A DNA stretch of 34,720 nucleotides from Kutzneria sp. 744 (GCF_000568255.1 NZ_KK037166.1:6477524-6512243), one strand, 5' to 3'; shown: positions 19,009 through 27,103, counted from the stretch's first letter. Numbers and translations are program-made. Notes: generated by a model not told the origin, from the sequence alone.

Positions 19009-19788
19009 GTGAACGCGCTGGCCGAGCTAGCCACGTCGGGGCCGCTGTTGCTGGCCGCGGCGGTTGCCTTGCTCGCCGGCGCGGTGTCGTTCGCCTCTCC
19101 CTGCTGCCTGCCGCTGGTGCCCGGCTACCTGGCGTACCTGGCCGGCCTGGTCGGCGCGGACGCCCCGGCGGTGAGCGCCGACGAGCCGGCCAAGGCGGGT
19201 CGCTGGCGTGTGGTCGGGGCTTCGGGGCTGTTCGTGCTGGGCTTCACCGTGGTGTTCACCATCGGCTCCGTCACGCTGTTCGGGCTGACGGATCTGTTGC
19301 TGCTGAACGCGGAGTGGCTGCAGCGCATCGGCGGCGTGGTGACGATCCTGATGGGCCTGGTGTTCGTGGGCCTGGTGCCGATGTTGCAGCGGGATCTGCG
19401 CCTGCACCGCAAGCCGCGCGTGGGCCTGCTGGGCGCGCCGGTGCTGGGCGCGGTGTTCGGGCTGGGCTGGACTCCGTGCGTCGGACCGACGCTGGGCGGG
19501 GTGCTGTCGCTGACCGCCGGCACACCGGTGGGCCCGATCGCGCTGCGCGGCATCTTCCTCATCCTGATCTTCTGCATCGGCCTGGGCGTGCCGTTCGTGC
19601 TGATCGCCATGGGCGCCCGCTGGGCGGTGCGGGTCACCGGCTGGCTGCGCCGGCACGTGCGGGGCGTCCAGCTGGCCGGCGGCGGCCTGCTCATCGTCGT
19701 GGGCGTGCTGCTGGTCTTCGGCTGTGGGGCCAGCTGCTCGCGATCATTCAGGACAACTTCGCGACGAATGGCGTCGGTGCCGCTGTGA
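19009..19788 (+). CDS. ccdA: Cytochrome c biogenesis protein CcdA
   Basis: Six-helix membrane protein (259 residues) that passes electrons from cytosolic thioredoxin to ResA. The two redox motifs are visible: SFASPCCLPLVPGYLAYLAG (residues about 26-45) and GLGWTPCVGPTLGG (about 155-168). The stop lies in GTGA with the resB start, so gene ends are coherent. However, the last 22 residues as read (CGASCSRSFRTTSRR...) look unnatural, while one frame over the same DNA reads LWGQLLAIIQDNFATNG, a normal CcdA tail. A missing C near 19722 and a second compensating indel near 19770 may therefore be present. Confidence 0.92.
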   Translation: MNALAELATSGPLLLAAAVALLAGAVSFASPCCLPLVPGYLAYLAGLVGADAPAVSADEPAKAGRWRVVGASGLFVLGFTVVFTIGSVTLFGLTDLLLLNAEWLQRIGGVVTILMGLVFVGLVPMLQRDLRLHRKPRVGLLGAPVLGAVFGLGWTPCVGPTLGGVLSLTAGTPVGPIALRGIFLILIFCIGLGVPFVLIAMGARWAVRVTGWLRRHVRGVQLAGGGLLIVVGVLLVFGCGASCSRSFRTTSRRMASVPL

Positions 19789-21329
19789 CGAACGCTCTCG
19801 CCTACCTCCGCAACACCTGGCGCGGCCTGACGGCGATGCGCACGGCGCTGATCCTGCTGGCGCTGCTGGCCCTTGGCGCGCTGCCCGGGGCGCTGCTGCC
19901 GCAGCGGCAGCTGAACGCGGGCAAGGTCAGCGACTACATCACGGAGCACGGCTGGTGGGGCCGGCTGCTGGACACGCTCCAGTTCTACGACGTCTACGCC
20001 AGCGTCTGGTTCTCCGCGATCTACGTGCTGCTGTTCATCTCGCTCGTGGGCTGCCTGACGCCGCGCATGTTCGAGTACGCCAAGCAGGCCCGCCAGCAGC
20101 CGGTGATCACCCCTCGCAACCTGGCCCGGCTGCCGCACCACGGCACGTCCACTGTGGACGTCGCGGTGGACGACGTGGTCGAGGCCTCCCGCAAGCGCTT
20201 GCGGGGCTGGCGCATGGTCGTGCGCGAGGAGGACGACGGCGCCCGCACGATCAGCGCCGAGCGCGGCTACCTGCGCGAGACCGGCAACCTGCTGTTCCAC
20301 TTCGCGCTGCTGGGCCTGATCGTCGCCTTCGCCTTCGGCAAGCTGTTCGGCTACGCCGGCCAGGTCGCGGTGATCGCCAACGGCTCGCAGTTCTGCAACT
20401 CCGGCCTGTTCGCGTACGACAGCTTCACGCCCGGCCTCAAGGTCGACGGCACCGAGCTGGATCCGTTCTGCATCAAGGTGAACGACTTCAAGGCCACCTA
20501 CCTGCCGGACGGGCAGGCCAACAGCTTCGACACCGGCGTGCAGTACCAGACCGGCGCCGACCTGAACTCGGACCGGTGGGAGCCCTACGACCTGCGGTCC
20601 AACCACCCGCTGCGCACCGCGGGCGACCGCGTCTACCTGCTCGGCCACGGCTACGCCCCGCAGTTCACGGTCACCTTCCCGGACGGCCAGACCCGCACCA
20701 AGGCCATCCAGTGGAACCCCAGCGACCTGAACACCATGCTCTCCAGCGGCACCACCACGTTCGACCCGCCGAACACCACCGACGAGACCGAGCTGCGCAA
20801 GCACCAGATCGCCATCACCGGCCTGTTCGCGCCGACCGCGGTCTTCGACGGCACGCTGATGTCGTCGATCTACCCGGGGGCCAACGACCCGGCCGTCGCG
20901 GTCCAGGTCTACGAGGGCGACCTGGGCAACAACTCGGGCTACGCGCACAACCTGTTCACCATCGACCAGTCCATGGTGGAGCAGGGCCGGCTGGTGCAGA
21001 AGGCGATGAAGAACCTCAAGCTGGGCCAGGAGATCGCGCTCCCGGACGGCACGAAGATCAAGTTCGACAAGGCGCTGGAGTTCGTCGGCCTCCAGGTCTC
21101 GCACGACCCCAGCCAGGACTTCGTGCTGGTGTTCGCGGTGCTCATGCTGGTCGGCCTGATGGGCTCACTGGCCATCAAGCGCCGCCGGCTGTGGCTGCGG
21201 GTGACACCTTCGGGTGAAGGTACGGTTGTCGAGGTCGGAGGCCTGGCCCGCACGGACCAGGCCGGGTACGGCGAGGAATTCACCAGGCTTTCCGCCGAAC
21301 TCCTGACGGGGAAGAAGAGGGACACCTGA
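19785..21329 (+). CDS. resB: Cytochrome c biogenesis protein ResB
   Basis: System II (Ccs) haem-handling membrane protein of 514 residues. GTG start at 19785 within a GTGA overlap. Helices near the N-terminus (MRTALILLALLALGALPG, SAIYVLLFISLVGCLTPR), a third at LLFHFALLGLIVAFAFG, a large extracytoplasmic domain (about residues 200-440), and the last helix VLVFAVLMLVGLMGSLAI. Together with CcsB it exports haem and ligates it to reduced apocytochrome c. The 1-nt overlap with ccsB supports a ResB-CcsB complex. Confidence 0.95.
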   Translation: MTNALAYLRNTWRGLTAMRTALILLALLALGALPGALLPQRQLNAGKVSDYITEHGWWGRLLDTLQFYDVYASVWFSAIYVLLFISLVGCLTPRMFEYAKQARQQPVITPRNLARLPHHGTSTVDVAVDDVVEASRKRLRGWRMVVREEDDGARTISAERGYLRETGNLLFHFALLGLIVAFAFGKLFGYAGQVAVIANGSQFCNSGLFAYDSFTPGLKVDGTELDPFCIKVNDFKATYLPDGQANSFDTGVQYQTGADLNSDRWEPYDLRSNHPLRTAGDRVYLLGHGYAPQFTVTFPDGQTRTKAIQWNPSDLNTMLSSGTTTFDPPNTTDETELRKHQIAITGLFAPTAVFDGTLMSSIYPGANDPAVAVQVYEGDLGNNSGYAHNLFTIDQSMVEQGRLVQKAMKNLKLGQEIALPDGTKIKFDKALEFVGLQVSHDPSQDFVLVFAVLMLVGLMGSLAIKRRRLWLRVTPSGEGTVVEVGGLARTDQAGYGEEFTRLSAELLTGKKRDT

Positions 21330-22288
21330 TGCCGGTCAACGAGACGCTGGCCCGCTACAGCGACTGGAGCTACGTCTCCGCGGTCGTCGTCTACGTCCTG
21401 GCCATGGTGTTCTACCTGGTCGAACAGGCCATGACCAAGACCAGGCGGCAGGCCGCGCGCGAGCTGACCGCGGTCGGCGGCGGCAGCGCCGAGGCCGTCG
21501 AGGTCCCGGCCGAGTCGGTCGTCGTCACGCGCTCGCCCCGGGCCGACCGCTTCGGCCGCATGGGTTTTTCCCTCAACGTGCTCGGTGTCCTGCTGCACGC
21601 CGCCGCGGTGATCCTGCGCGGTGTGGCCACGGACCGCGTGCCGTGGGGCAACATGTACGAGTACGGCTCGGCTGTCTGCCTGTTCGCCGTGGTCGGCTGG
21701 CTGGTGCTGGCCAAGCGCTTCGACATCCGCCGCCTGAGCGTGTGGGTGCTGCTGCCGATCGTCGTGCTGCTGTTCCTCGGCGGCACCGCGCTCTACACCC
21801 CGGCCGCCCCCGTGCAGCCGGCGCTGCAGTCGTACTGGCTGGCCATCCACGTCACCGCGGTGTCCATCTCCAGCGGCCTGCTGCTGCTGCCCGGCGTGGC
21901 CAGCCTGCTGTACCTGTTCCGCGCCGCGTACGAGCGCAACGGTCGGTTCGCCGGCTTCGCCGCCCGGCTGCCCAAGGCCGAGGTGCTCGACCGGCTGGCC
22001 TACCGGGTCACCGTGGTCGGCTTCCCGCTGTTCACCTTCGCGATCATCTGCGGCGCGATCTGGGCCGAGTCGGCGTGGGGCCGGTTCTGGGGCTGGGACC
22101 CCAAGGAGACCTGCGCGTTCATCGCCTGGGTGATCTACGCCGTCTACCTGCACGCCCGGGCCACCGCCGGCTGGCGCGGCAACCGCGCGGCGGTGATCAA
22201 CATCCTCGGCTTCGCGTCGATGGTGTTCAACCTGTTCTTCATCAACCTGGTGACGTCGGGCCTGCACTCCTACGCCGGGGTCGCGTGA
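21329..22288 (+). CDS. ccsB: Cytochrome c biogenesis protein CcsB/CcsA (haem lyase)
   Basis: Integral membrane haem lyase of 319 residues, the partner of ResB. The haem-binding tryptophan-rich WWD signature is present as WGRFWGWDPKETCAFIAW, with conserved histidines in IHVTAVSISS, VYLHARATAG and the final SGLHSYAG. About eight helices, with a longer cytosolic loop after helix 1 (about residues 33-72). It starts at TGATG shared with the resB stop and closes the cytochrome-maturation operon. Confidence 0.95.
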   Translation: MPVNETLARYSDWSYVSAVVVYVLAMVFYLVEQAMTKTRRQAARELTAVGGGSAEAVEVPAESVVVTRSPRADRFGRMGFSLNVLGVLLHAAAVILRGVATDRVPWGNMYEYGSAVCLFAVVGWLVLAKRFDIRRLSVWVLLPIVVLLFLGGTALYTPAAPVQPALQSYWLAIHVTAVSISSGLLLLPGVASLLYLFRAAYERNGRFAGFAARLPKAEVLDRLAYRVTVVGFPLFTFAIICGAIWAESAWGRFWGWDPKETCAFIAWVIYAVYLHARATAGWRGNRAAVINILGFASMVFNLFFINLVTSGLHSYAGVA

Positions 22289-22375
22289 CCCCGTGTCGAC
22301 CCGGCCGAACGCGCCTACTACCGTCGTCAACGGACGGGGAGGTCTCGATCCGCTAGCGCAGGGAGGACCCCAGCG

Positions 22376-23629
22376 GTGACCGGTCGTTTTGATGAGTCCG
22401 AGGGCTGGAAGGCGCCCGGCCAGGATCAGGCCGTCCAGTCCGGTCCGCACCCCGTAGACCCGTCGTCCTCCGGGTCGTACCAGGTCAGCGGAGGTCAGTC
22501 CGGTCCGTATCCCGTGGGTGGCGGCCAGTCCGGCCCCTATCCGGTCGGCGGCGGCCAGTCCGGCCCGTACCCGGTGGACCCGGCCCAGCAGCCGCAGCCG
22601 CCCGTGCCGCAACCGCAGCCGGGCTACCAGCAGCAGCCCTACGCCCAGCCGGGTGGTTACCAGCAGCCGCAGTACGGCCAGCCGCCCCAGTACGGGCAGC
22701 AGCCCGGCCCCGGCCAGCAGGCGCTGTCCCCGCAGGAGCTGATCAAGCAGAACAAGCGGCCGCCGCAGTCCGGCTGGCGTCGCAGCCTGCACCAGCTCTC
22801 CGGCGGGCTGGTCAACCTGGGCGAGAGCCCGGCCGACGTGCGCCGCCGCGAGCTGATCGCCCGTATCAACCAGCCCCAGCGCGGCTGCTACAAGATCGCG
22901 ATGCTGAGCCTGAAGGGCGGCGTCGGCAAGACCACCACCACGACCACGCTCGGCTCCACCTTCTCCTCGCTGCGCGGCGACCGCGTGATCGCGGTGGACG
23001 CCAACCCGGACCGGGGCACGCTCAGCCAGAAGATCCCGCTGGAGACCACCGCCACCGTGCGGCACCTGCTGCGCGACGCCAAGCGGATCACCCGCTACAG
23101 CGACGTGCGGGCCTACACCTCACAGGGCCCGAGCCGGCTGGAAGTCCTTGCCAGCGAACAGGATCCGGCCGTCTCGGAGGCGTTCAGCGAGGACGACTAC
23201 CGGCGCGTCGTCGACCTGCTGGAGCACTTCTACAACATCGTGCTCACCGACTGCGGCACCGGCCTGATGCACTCGGCCATGGCCGGCGTGCTCGACCTGG
23301 CCGACTCGCTGGTGATCGTCTCCTCCGGCTCGGTGGACGGCGCCAACAGCGCGTCGGCGACCATCGACTGGCTGGAGGCGCACGGCTACCGGGACCTGAT
23401 CCGGCGCTCCGTGGCCGTGATCAACTCGGTGCGGCCGCGGGCCGGCAAGGTGGACCTGGACAAGCTGTCCCAGCACTTCGCCAGCCGCTGCCGCGCGGTC
23501 GTGCGCATCCCGTTCGACCCGCACCTGGAGGAGGGCGCGGAGATCGAGCTGGAGCGCCTCAGCCCGGACACGCGGCTGGCGCTGCTGGAGCTGGCGGCCA
23601 CGGTCGCCGACGACTTCCCCACGCGCTGA
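22376..23629 (+). CDS. MinD/ParA-like ATPase with disordered repetitive N-terminus
   Basis: A 417-residue protein. GTG start with GGAGGA about 9 nt upstream. Residues 1 to about 125 are Pro/Gln/Gly/Tyr-rich and disordered, with a ten-residue tandem repeat (GGGQSGPYPV) and QQPYAQPGGYQQPQYGQPP. The C-terminal P-loop domain has the deviant Walker A MLSLKGGVGKTTTTTTLGS, switch AVDANPDRGTLSQ and LTDCGTGLMHSAM. This layout is typical of actinobacterial ATPases associated with type VII (ESX) secretion, such as EspI. No ESX gene is visible here, so a positioning or scaffold role is also possible. Confidence 0.88.
   Translation: MTGRFDESEGWKAPGQDQAVQSGPHPVDPSSSGSYQVSGGQSGPYPVGGGQSGPYPVGGGQSGPYPVDPAQQPQPPVPQPQPGYQQQPYAQPGGYQQPQYGQPPQYGQQPGPGQQALSPQELIKQNKRPPQSGWRRSLHQLSGGLVNLGESPADVRRRELIARINQPQRGCYKIAMLSLKGGVGKTTTTTTLGSTFSSLRGDRVIAVDANPDRGTLSQKIPLETTATVRHLLRDAKRITRYSDVRAYTSQGPSRLEVLASEQDPAVSEAFSEDDYRRVVDLLEHFYNIVLTDCGTGLMHSAMAGVLDLADSLVIVSSGSVDGANSASATIDWLEAHGYRDLIRRSVAVINSVRPRAGKVDLDKLSQHFASRCRAVVRIPFDPHLEEGAEIELERLSPDTRLALLELAATVADDFPTR
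22487..22576 (+). repeat. Three 30-nt tandem repeats encoding (S/G)GGQSGPYPV
   Basis: Units at 22487-22516, 22517-22546 and 22547-22576 encode SGGQSGPYPV, GGGQSGPYPV and GGGQSGPYPV; a degenerate copy (QSGPHPV) precedes them. The units differ mainly at third codon positions, so the repeat is kept at protein level and is not a very recent slippage product. It lies in the disordered N-terminus of the MinD-like ATPase. Confidence 0.8.
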
Positions 23630-23642
23630 GCTGAGCTGGTCA

Positions 23643-24306
23643 TGACCGAGCCCTCCTCGTCGGCCGACGAGGAGGTGCAGCTGCGGGGCAGCAGCCTGGA
23701 GCTGCGTTGCTGCTGGCCGTGATCTGGTGGATGTGCGGGGCCTACACGTGGCTGACCAACGCCGTGCCGCCGCGCAGGACCTCCACCCGGGCGCTGCTGG
23801 TGGTGGCCATGGTCGCCTACCTGGTGATCGTGCTCGTGCACACCGGTCTGTTTCCTGACCGCCCAGGATCCCGGCAGCCGGCACGGCATGCTCCGGTTCC
23901 CCACCGGCGTCACCGTGCGGGCTTCACACTTCGTTGAGCGGCACGGGCTGGTGCTGATCATCGCGTTCGGCGAGTCCGTGGTGGCCGTCTGCATCGGCGC
24001 GGCCGCATCGCCGTCACACCAGGGCTGATCGTGGCGGCGGCGCTGACCACCGTGAGGCTGGCCGGGCTGGCGCTCGGCGGGGGCGTCGCGCTCTACCTGG
24101 TTGGCGACGTGCCGCTGCGGCTGGTGCTGCACCTCGGGTCGAACTGGACCCGCTGCGTCGCCGCGGTCCTTGCCGCGGCCAGCACGGTGGTGGGGGCGAC
24201 CGGATCGGCCGTCGCCCAGCTCGCCGTGTTGACCGCGGTGGTGCTCCTGCTGGTGGCAGCCGAGCACCTGGGCCGTCAGCCTGGCGGGTTGCCGTCCTCG
24301 GGGTGA
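23643..24306 (+). pseudogene. Decayed low-temperature-requirement (LtrA) membrane protein
   Basis: Fragments of one LtrA-family protein lie in order in different frames: SSLEL (N-terminus); LLAVIWWMCGAYTWLTNAVP with a following helix; VLVHTGLF, shifting frame to MLRFPTGVTVRASHFVERHG and LVLIIAFGESVVAVCIGAA; then LALGGGVALYLVGDVPLRLV and QLAVLTAVVLLLVAAEH. An intact member is about 350-400 residues, but only about 220 codons of space remain. Several internal segments are missing as well as frameshifts, including most of the first helices. Deletions of this size cannot be homopolymer errors, so this is a genuine relic. Its end overlaps the small gene on the other strand. Confidence 0.8.
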
Positions 24307-24467
24307 CGCTTGGCCTGCTCGGCCAGCTTGCGCAGGAACTCGGGGTCGTCATCGGGCCCGACACCGCGCTTGGCCTTGCTGCCGACGTGCACCCGGTCGG
24401 AGCCGAATGCGCGCCAGAGCAGATAGGCCACGGCTATCGCGCCGATCACCGCGAGCAGGTAGACCAT
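24276..24467 (-). CDS. Small single-helix membrane protein
   Basis: A 63-residue protein: N-terminal helix MVYLLAVIGAIAVAYLLWRA, then a charged cytosolic tail with DDDPEFLRKLAEQAKRHPED. GGAGG lies 6 nt before the ATG, a strong ribosome binding site. It follows bldC on the same strand after about 60 nt. Short proteins of this pattern (one helix, then D-x-E-F-L-R-x-L) are common in actinomycetes and have no known role. The last 30 nt overlap the LtrA relic. Confidence 0.78.
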   Translation of the reverse strand: MVYLLAVIGAIAVAYLLWRAFGSDRVHVGSKAKRGVGPDDDPEFLRKLAEQAKRHPEDGNPPG

Positions 24468-24529
24468 GCGGCACCTCCGGTCAACTGCTCCGAGACTATC
24501 TCGTGAACAGTTGGTTCGGGGTGTGCCGC

Positions 24530-24763
24530 TCAGGCGTTACGCACCGGCTCCGTCGCCTCGGTGGTCAGCTCGGCGAGCAGGGTCTTCACCTCGGACTCGC
24601 GGAATCGCCGGTGGCCGCCGGGGGTGCGGATGGAGCCGATCCGGCCCGCCGTCGCCCAGCGGGTGACGGTCTTGGGGTCGACACGGAACAGGGTGGCCAC
24701 CTCGCCGGGGGTGAGCAGGCGCTCTCCGGCGTGCTGGCGGGGGTGCGGCACGGTCGCGGTCAC
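24530..24763 (-). CDS. bldC: BldC-like MerR-family DNA-binding protein
   Basis: A 77-residue single-domain winged-helix protein. GTG at 24763 is chosen because GGAGG sits 6 nt upstream; an in-frame ATG at 24805 would add 14 residues. Core: LLTPGEVATLFRVDPKTVTR, then WATAGRIGSIRTPGGHRRF and RESEVKTLL, essentially the BldC pattern. In Streptomyces BldC is a developmental regulator that binds DNA cooperatively as head-to-tail monomers and controls the onset of differentiation. The short acidic C-terminal tail is typical. Confidence 0.93.
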   Translation of the reverse strand: MTATVPHPRQHAGERLLTPGEVATLFRVDPKTVTRWATAGRIGSIRTPGGHRRFRESEVKTLLAELTTEATEPVRNA

Positions 24764-24990
24764 TCTCGACCTCCCAGTCGCTTGGTTCGGGCGTTCCGGT
24801 CGCATCGTGGCATCTCACCCTGCGGGTACTCGAACGCTTGGGTGGAGGTAAAGAGGTAGTAAGGCCCAAAAGGTACAAAAGTGGGCAGCGGTGCATACGT
24901 TTGCACAGGCGCCCCCGACAGGGGCGTGGCGGGCCGTGCACCAATGATCACCCGTTCTACGCCGGTCCAGGTGCGGGCTCCGTGAAGTCC

Positions 24991-24996
24991 TAGGAT
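24991..24996 (+). promoter_or_regulatory. Candidate leaderless promoter -10 for the Lrp gene
   Basis: TAGGAT ends 6 nt before the ATG at 25003, so a transcript starting about 7 nt after the box would begin at the start codon, as in many actinobacterial leaderless mRNAs. There is no ribosome binding site in the gap. The 239-nt divergent region between bldC and this gene also holds two small inverted repeats: GTGCA-N6-TGCAC near 24892-24907 and CGCCCC-N5-GGGGCG at 24910-24926. Either could be an operator. Confidence 0.35.
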
Positions 24997-25002
24997 TCTC
25001 GG

Positions 25003-25470
25003 ATGGACGCCCTGGATCGTCAGATCATCGCCGCCCTGCGGGCCAACGGGCGGGCGACCTACGCCGACCTCGGCCGCCAGGTCGGCCTGTCCGCCTCCGC
25101 CGTGCACGAGCGGGTCGGCAAGCTGGAGTCCTCCGGCGTGATCACCGGCTACCACGCGGTCGTCGACCCGCGGCTGGTCGGCCTGGACGTGACCTCGCTG
25201 GTCGGCATCCACGTGTCCGACACCGGCGACGACGACGAGGTGGCGGCCGCGCTGGCCCGGCTGCCCGAGGTCGAGTCCTGCTACGCGGTGGCCGGCGACG
25301 AGGCCTTCGTGGTCAAGGTCCGGGTGGCGACCGTCGACGACCTGGAGCGGGCGCTGCGCCGGCTGCGCAAGATCGACGGCGTGGCCCGGACCAACACCAC
25401 GGTGGTGCTGTCCACCCGCTTCGAGGGCAGGCCCAACAGCCCCGAGGAGCTCGGTGCCTGGGCCGAGTAG
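25003..25470 (+). CDS. Lrp/AsnC-family transcriptional regulator
   Basis: A 155-residue feast/famine regulator. N-terminal helix-turn-helix: MDALDRQIIAALRANGRATY, then LGRQVGLSASAVHERVGKLE and SGVITGYHAVVDP. C-terminal RAM ligand domain: SLVGIHVSDTGDDDEVAAAL, VESCYAVAGDEAFVVKVRV, LSTRF. The following genes (DUF4229 protein, cysteine desulfhydrase) are on the same strand 11 nt and 265 nt on. Lrp-type regulators of cysteine desulfhydrases are known in enterobacteria (the YbaO/DecR type), so an amino-acid-responsive link to cysteine breakdown is a reasonable inference. Confidence 0.95.
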   Translation: MDALDRQIIAALRANGRATYADLGRQVGLSASAVHERVGKLESSGVITGYHAVVDPRLVGLDVTSLVGIHVSDTGDDDEVAAALARLPEVESCYAVAGDEAFVVKVRVATVDDLERALRRLRKIDGVARTNTTVVLSTRFEGRPNSPEELGAWAE

Positions 25471-25481
25471 CCTGGGCAGCC

Positions 25482-25739
25482 GTGGAGACCAGCACTTTCG
25501 GCCGTGACATCGCGCTGTACACGGGGGCCCGGATCGGGCTGCTCGTGGTGATCGCGTTCCTGCTCACGCTCGCCCATGTGCCGCTGCTCATCGCCCTCGC
25601 GGTCGGGCTCGTGCTGGCCTGGCCGCTGTCCATGGTGCTGCTGCGGCCGCTGAACGCGCGCATCGCCGCCGCGCTCACCGAGCGCCGGGCCGAGCGCCTG
25701 AAGATGCGCGCCGAGCTGCGCGGGGAGGCGTCCGAATGA
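25482..25739 (+). CDS. DUF4229 small membrane protein
   Basis: An 85-residue protein from GTG 25482: two helices ([20 protein letters not shown] and [20 protein letters not shown]) and a basic, alanine-rich C-terminal helix ([20 protein letters not shown]). The pattern matches the actinobacterial DUF4229 family, which has no known function. The stop overlaps the next ATG by 4 nt, so it is likely translated together with the desulfhydrase. Confidence 0.82.
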   Translation: METSTFGRDIALYTGARIGLLVVIAFLLTLAHVPLLIALAVGLVLAWPLSMVLLRPLNARIAAALTERRAERLKMRAELRGEASE

Positions 25740-26812
25740 GCGTCGACGCCACCCGATGTTGGGTCCGTGAGGCCGTCCGCATCATCGAGGCCGACGCCAA
25801 CCGCAGCGCCGACACGCACCTTCTGGCCTTCCCGCTGCCGCGGGAGTGGGGCGTGGACCTCTATCTCAAGGACGAGTCAACTCACCCGACCGGTTCTCTC
25901 AAGCACCGCCTGGCCCGATCGCTGTTCCTGTACGCCATCTGCAACGGTTGGGTGACCAAGGGCACACCGGTGATCGAGGCGTCGTCCGGCTCGACCGCCG
26001 TCTCCGAGGCCTATTTCGCCCGCCTGCTCGGCCTGCCGTTCATCGCGGTCATGCCCCGGTCCACCAGCCGGGAGAAGATCACCCTCATCGAGCGCCAGGG
26101 CGGCACCTGCCACTTCGTCGACGAGCCCGGTGCCATCTACGACGAGTCCCGGCGGCTGGCCGGCGAGCTCAGCGGCCACTACATGGACCAGTTCACCCAT
26201 GCCGAGCGGGCCACCGACTGGCGGGGCAACAACAACATCGCCGAGTCGATCTTCGACCAGATGGCCTCCGAGCAGCACCCCGAGCCGGCCTGGGTGGTCG
26301 TCGGCGCCGGCACCGGCGGCACCAGCGCCACCATCGGCCGCTACGTGCGCTACCGCCGGCTGAGCACCCGCCTGGCCGTCGTCGACCCCGAGATCTCGGT
26401 GTTCTACGACGCCTGGCAGTCCGTCTCGCCCACACTGACCGGCTGCAAGGGCTCGCGCATCGAGGGCATCGGCCGTCCCCGCGTCGAGCCCTCCTTCGTC
26501 GGCGACGTCATCGACCACATGATCAAGGTCCCGGACGCCGCCTCCATCGCCACCATCCGCTACGTGCGCGACCTGCTCGGCCGCAAGGTCGGCGGCTCCA
26601 CCGGCACCAACCTGTGGGGCGCCTTCCAGATCATCGCCGGCATGCGCCGCCACGACCGCGCCGGCAGCGTCGTCTCCCTGCTCTGCGACGGCGGCGAGCG
26701 CTACGAGAACACCTACTACGACGACGCCTGGGTCGCCGCCCAGGGCCTCGACCTGCGCCCCCACACCCAGACCCTGGAGAAGTTCTTCGCCACCGGCGAC
26801 TGGGTCGCCTGA
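25736..26812 (+). CDS. cds1: PLP-dependent L-cysteine desulfhydrase, Cds1 type
   Basis: A 358-residue fold-type II PLP enzyme. The PLP lysine is in [13 protein letters not shown] (about residue 56); the substrate-binding loop is [14 protein letters not shown], and the phosphate-binding glycine loop is [15 protein letters not shown]. It differs from cysteine synthases in having no standard C-terminal sulphide-assimilation motifs, and it closely resembles mycobacterial Cds1, which converts cysteine to pyruvate, ammonia and hydrogen sulphide. ATGA overlap with the DUF4229 gene; probably under the Lrp regulator upstream. Confidence 0.88.
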   Translation: MSVDATRCWVREAVRIIEADANRSADTHLLAFPLPREWGVDLYLKDESTHPTGSLKHRLARSLFLYAICNGWVTKGTPVIEASSGSTAVSEAYFARLLGLPFIAVMPRSTSREKITLIERQGGTCHFVDEPGAIYDESRRLAGELSGHYMDQFTHAERATDWRGNNNIAESIFDQMASEQHPEPAWVVVGAGTGGTSATIGRYVRYRRLSTRLAVVDPEISVFYDAWQSVSPTLTGCKGSRIEGIGRPRVEPSFVGDVIDHMIKVPDAASIATIRYVRDLLGRKVGGSTGTNLWGAFQIIAGMRRHDRAGSVVSLLCDGGERYENTYYDDAWVAAQGLDLRPHTQTLEKFFATGDWVA

Positions 26813-26815
26813 CCC

Positions 26816-26968
26816 ATGCTGCCCTCACACTCGGCGGCCATTCACGAAGCGATTGCGTCGCGACGCGACGCCAGCCTCGCGGAGGCGTATCTGCTGGCGT
26901 GGGAAGAAGGGGAGTGCGACATCTGGGAGGCTGCCGTCGCTGACGGCCCTGCCGATCTGCCGGAGTGA
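26816..26968 (+). pseudogene. Truncated antitoxin remnant of a MazEF-like toxin-antitoxin pair
   Basis: A 50-codon frame: EAIASRRDASLAEAYLLAWE followed by ECDIWEAAVADGPADLPE. The pattern, a helical segment followed by an acidic, tryptophan-containing tail, resembles the C-terminal, toxin-binding part of small MazE/CopG-like antitoxins. The expected DNA-binding N-terminus is absent. It ends directly on the toxin remnant. The antitoxin identity rests mostly on that neighbour and is tentative. Confidence 0.45.
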
Positions 26969-27095
26969 CTCCAAGGCGCAGGCCGAACAGGTGCGCGCGG
27001 TGTCGACGGATCGACTGCGCGGCCGGATCGGGGAGCTTCCCGCCGAGATGCTGAAGCAGGTGGACGAGGCCCTTCGGCTGCATCTCGCGCTGTAG
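26967..27095 (+). pseudogene. C-terminal remnant of a MazF/PemK-family toxin
   Basis: About 42 codons encoding SKAQAEQVRAVSTDRLRGRI followed by GELPAEMLKQVDEALRLHLAL. The Q-V-R-(A/T)-V-S-x-D-R-L motif, the GxLP turn and the closing helix ALRLHLAL are characteristic of the last third of MazF/PemK endoribonucleases. The N-terminal two thirds, including the strands that carry the catalytic residues, are missing, and there is no start codon in this frame near the junction. A deletion running from the middle of the antitoxin into the toxin would explain both remnants. Confidence 0.6.
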
Positions 27096-27103
27096 GGCCT
27101 GAG

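Noticed and set aside
22487-22576. Tandem 30-nt repeats as a CRISPR array
   Set aside because: In frame with a coding sequence, no spacers, repeats vary at codon third positions.
26853-27095. 80-codon TTG-start frame over the toxin-antitoxin remnants
   Set aside because: Its first half is the antitoxin remnant in the wrong frame; only the last part (from 26967) has family resemblance, so I annotate that as a toxin relic instead.
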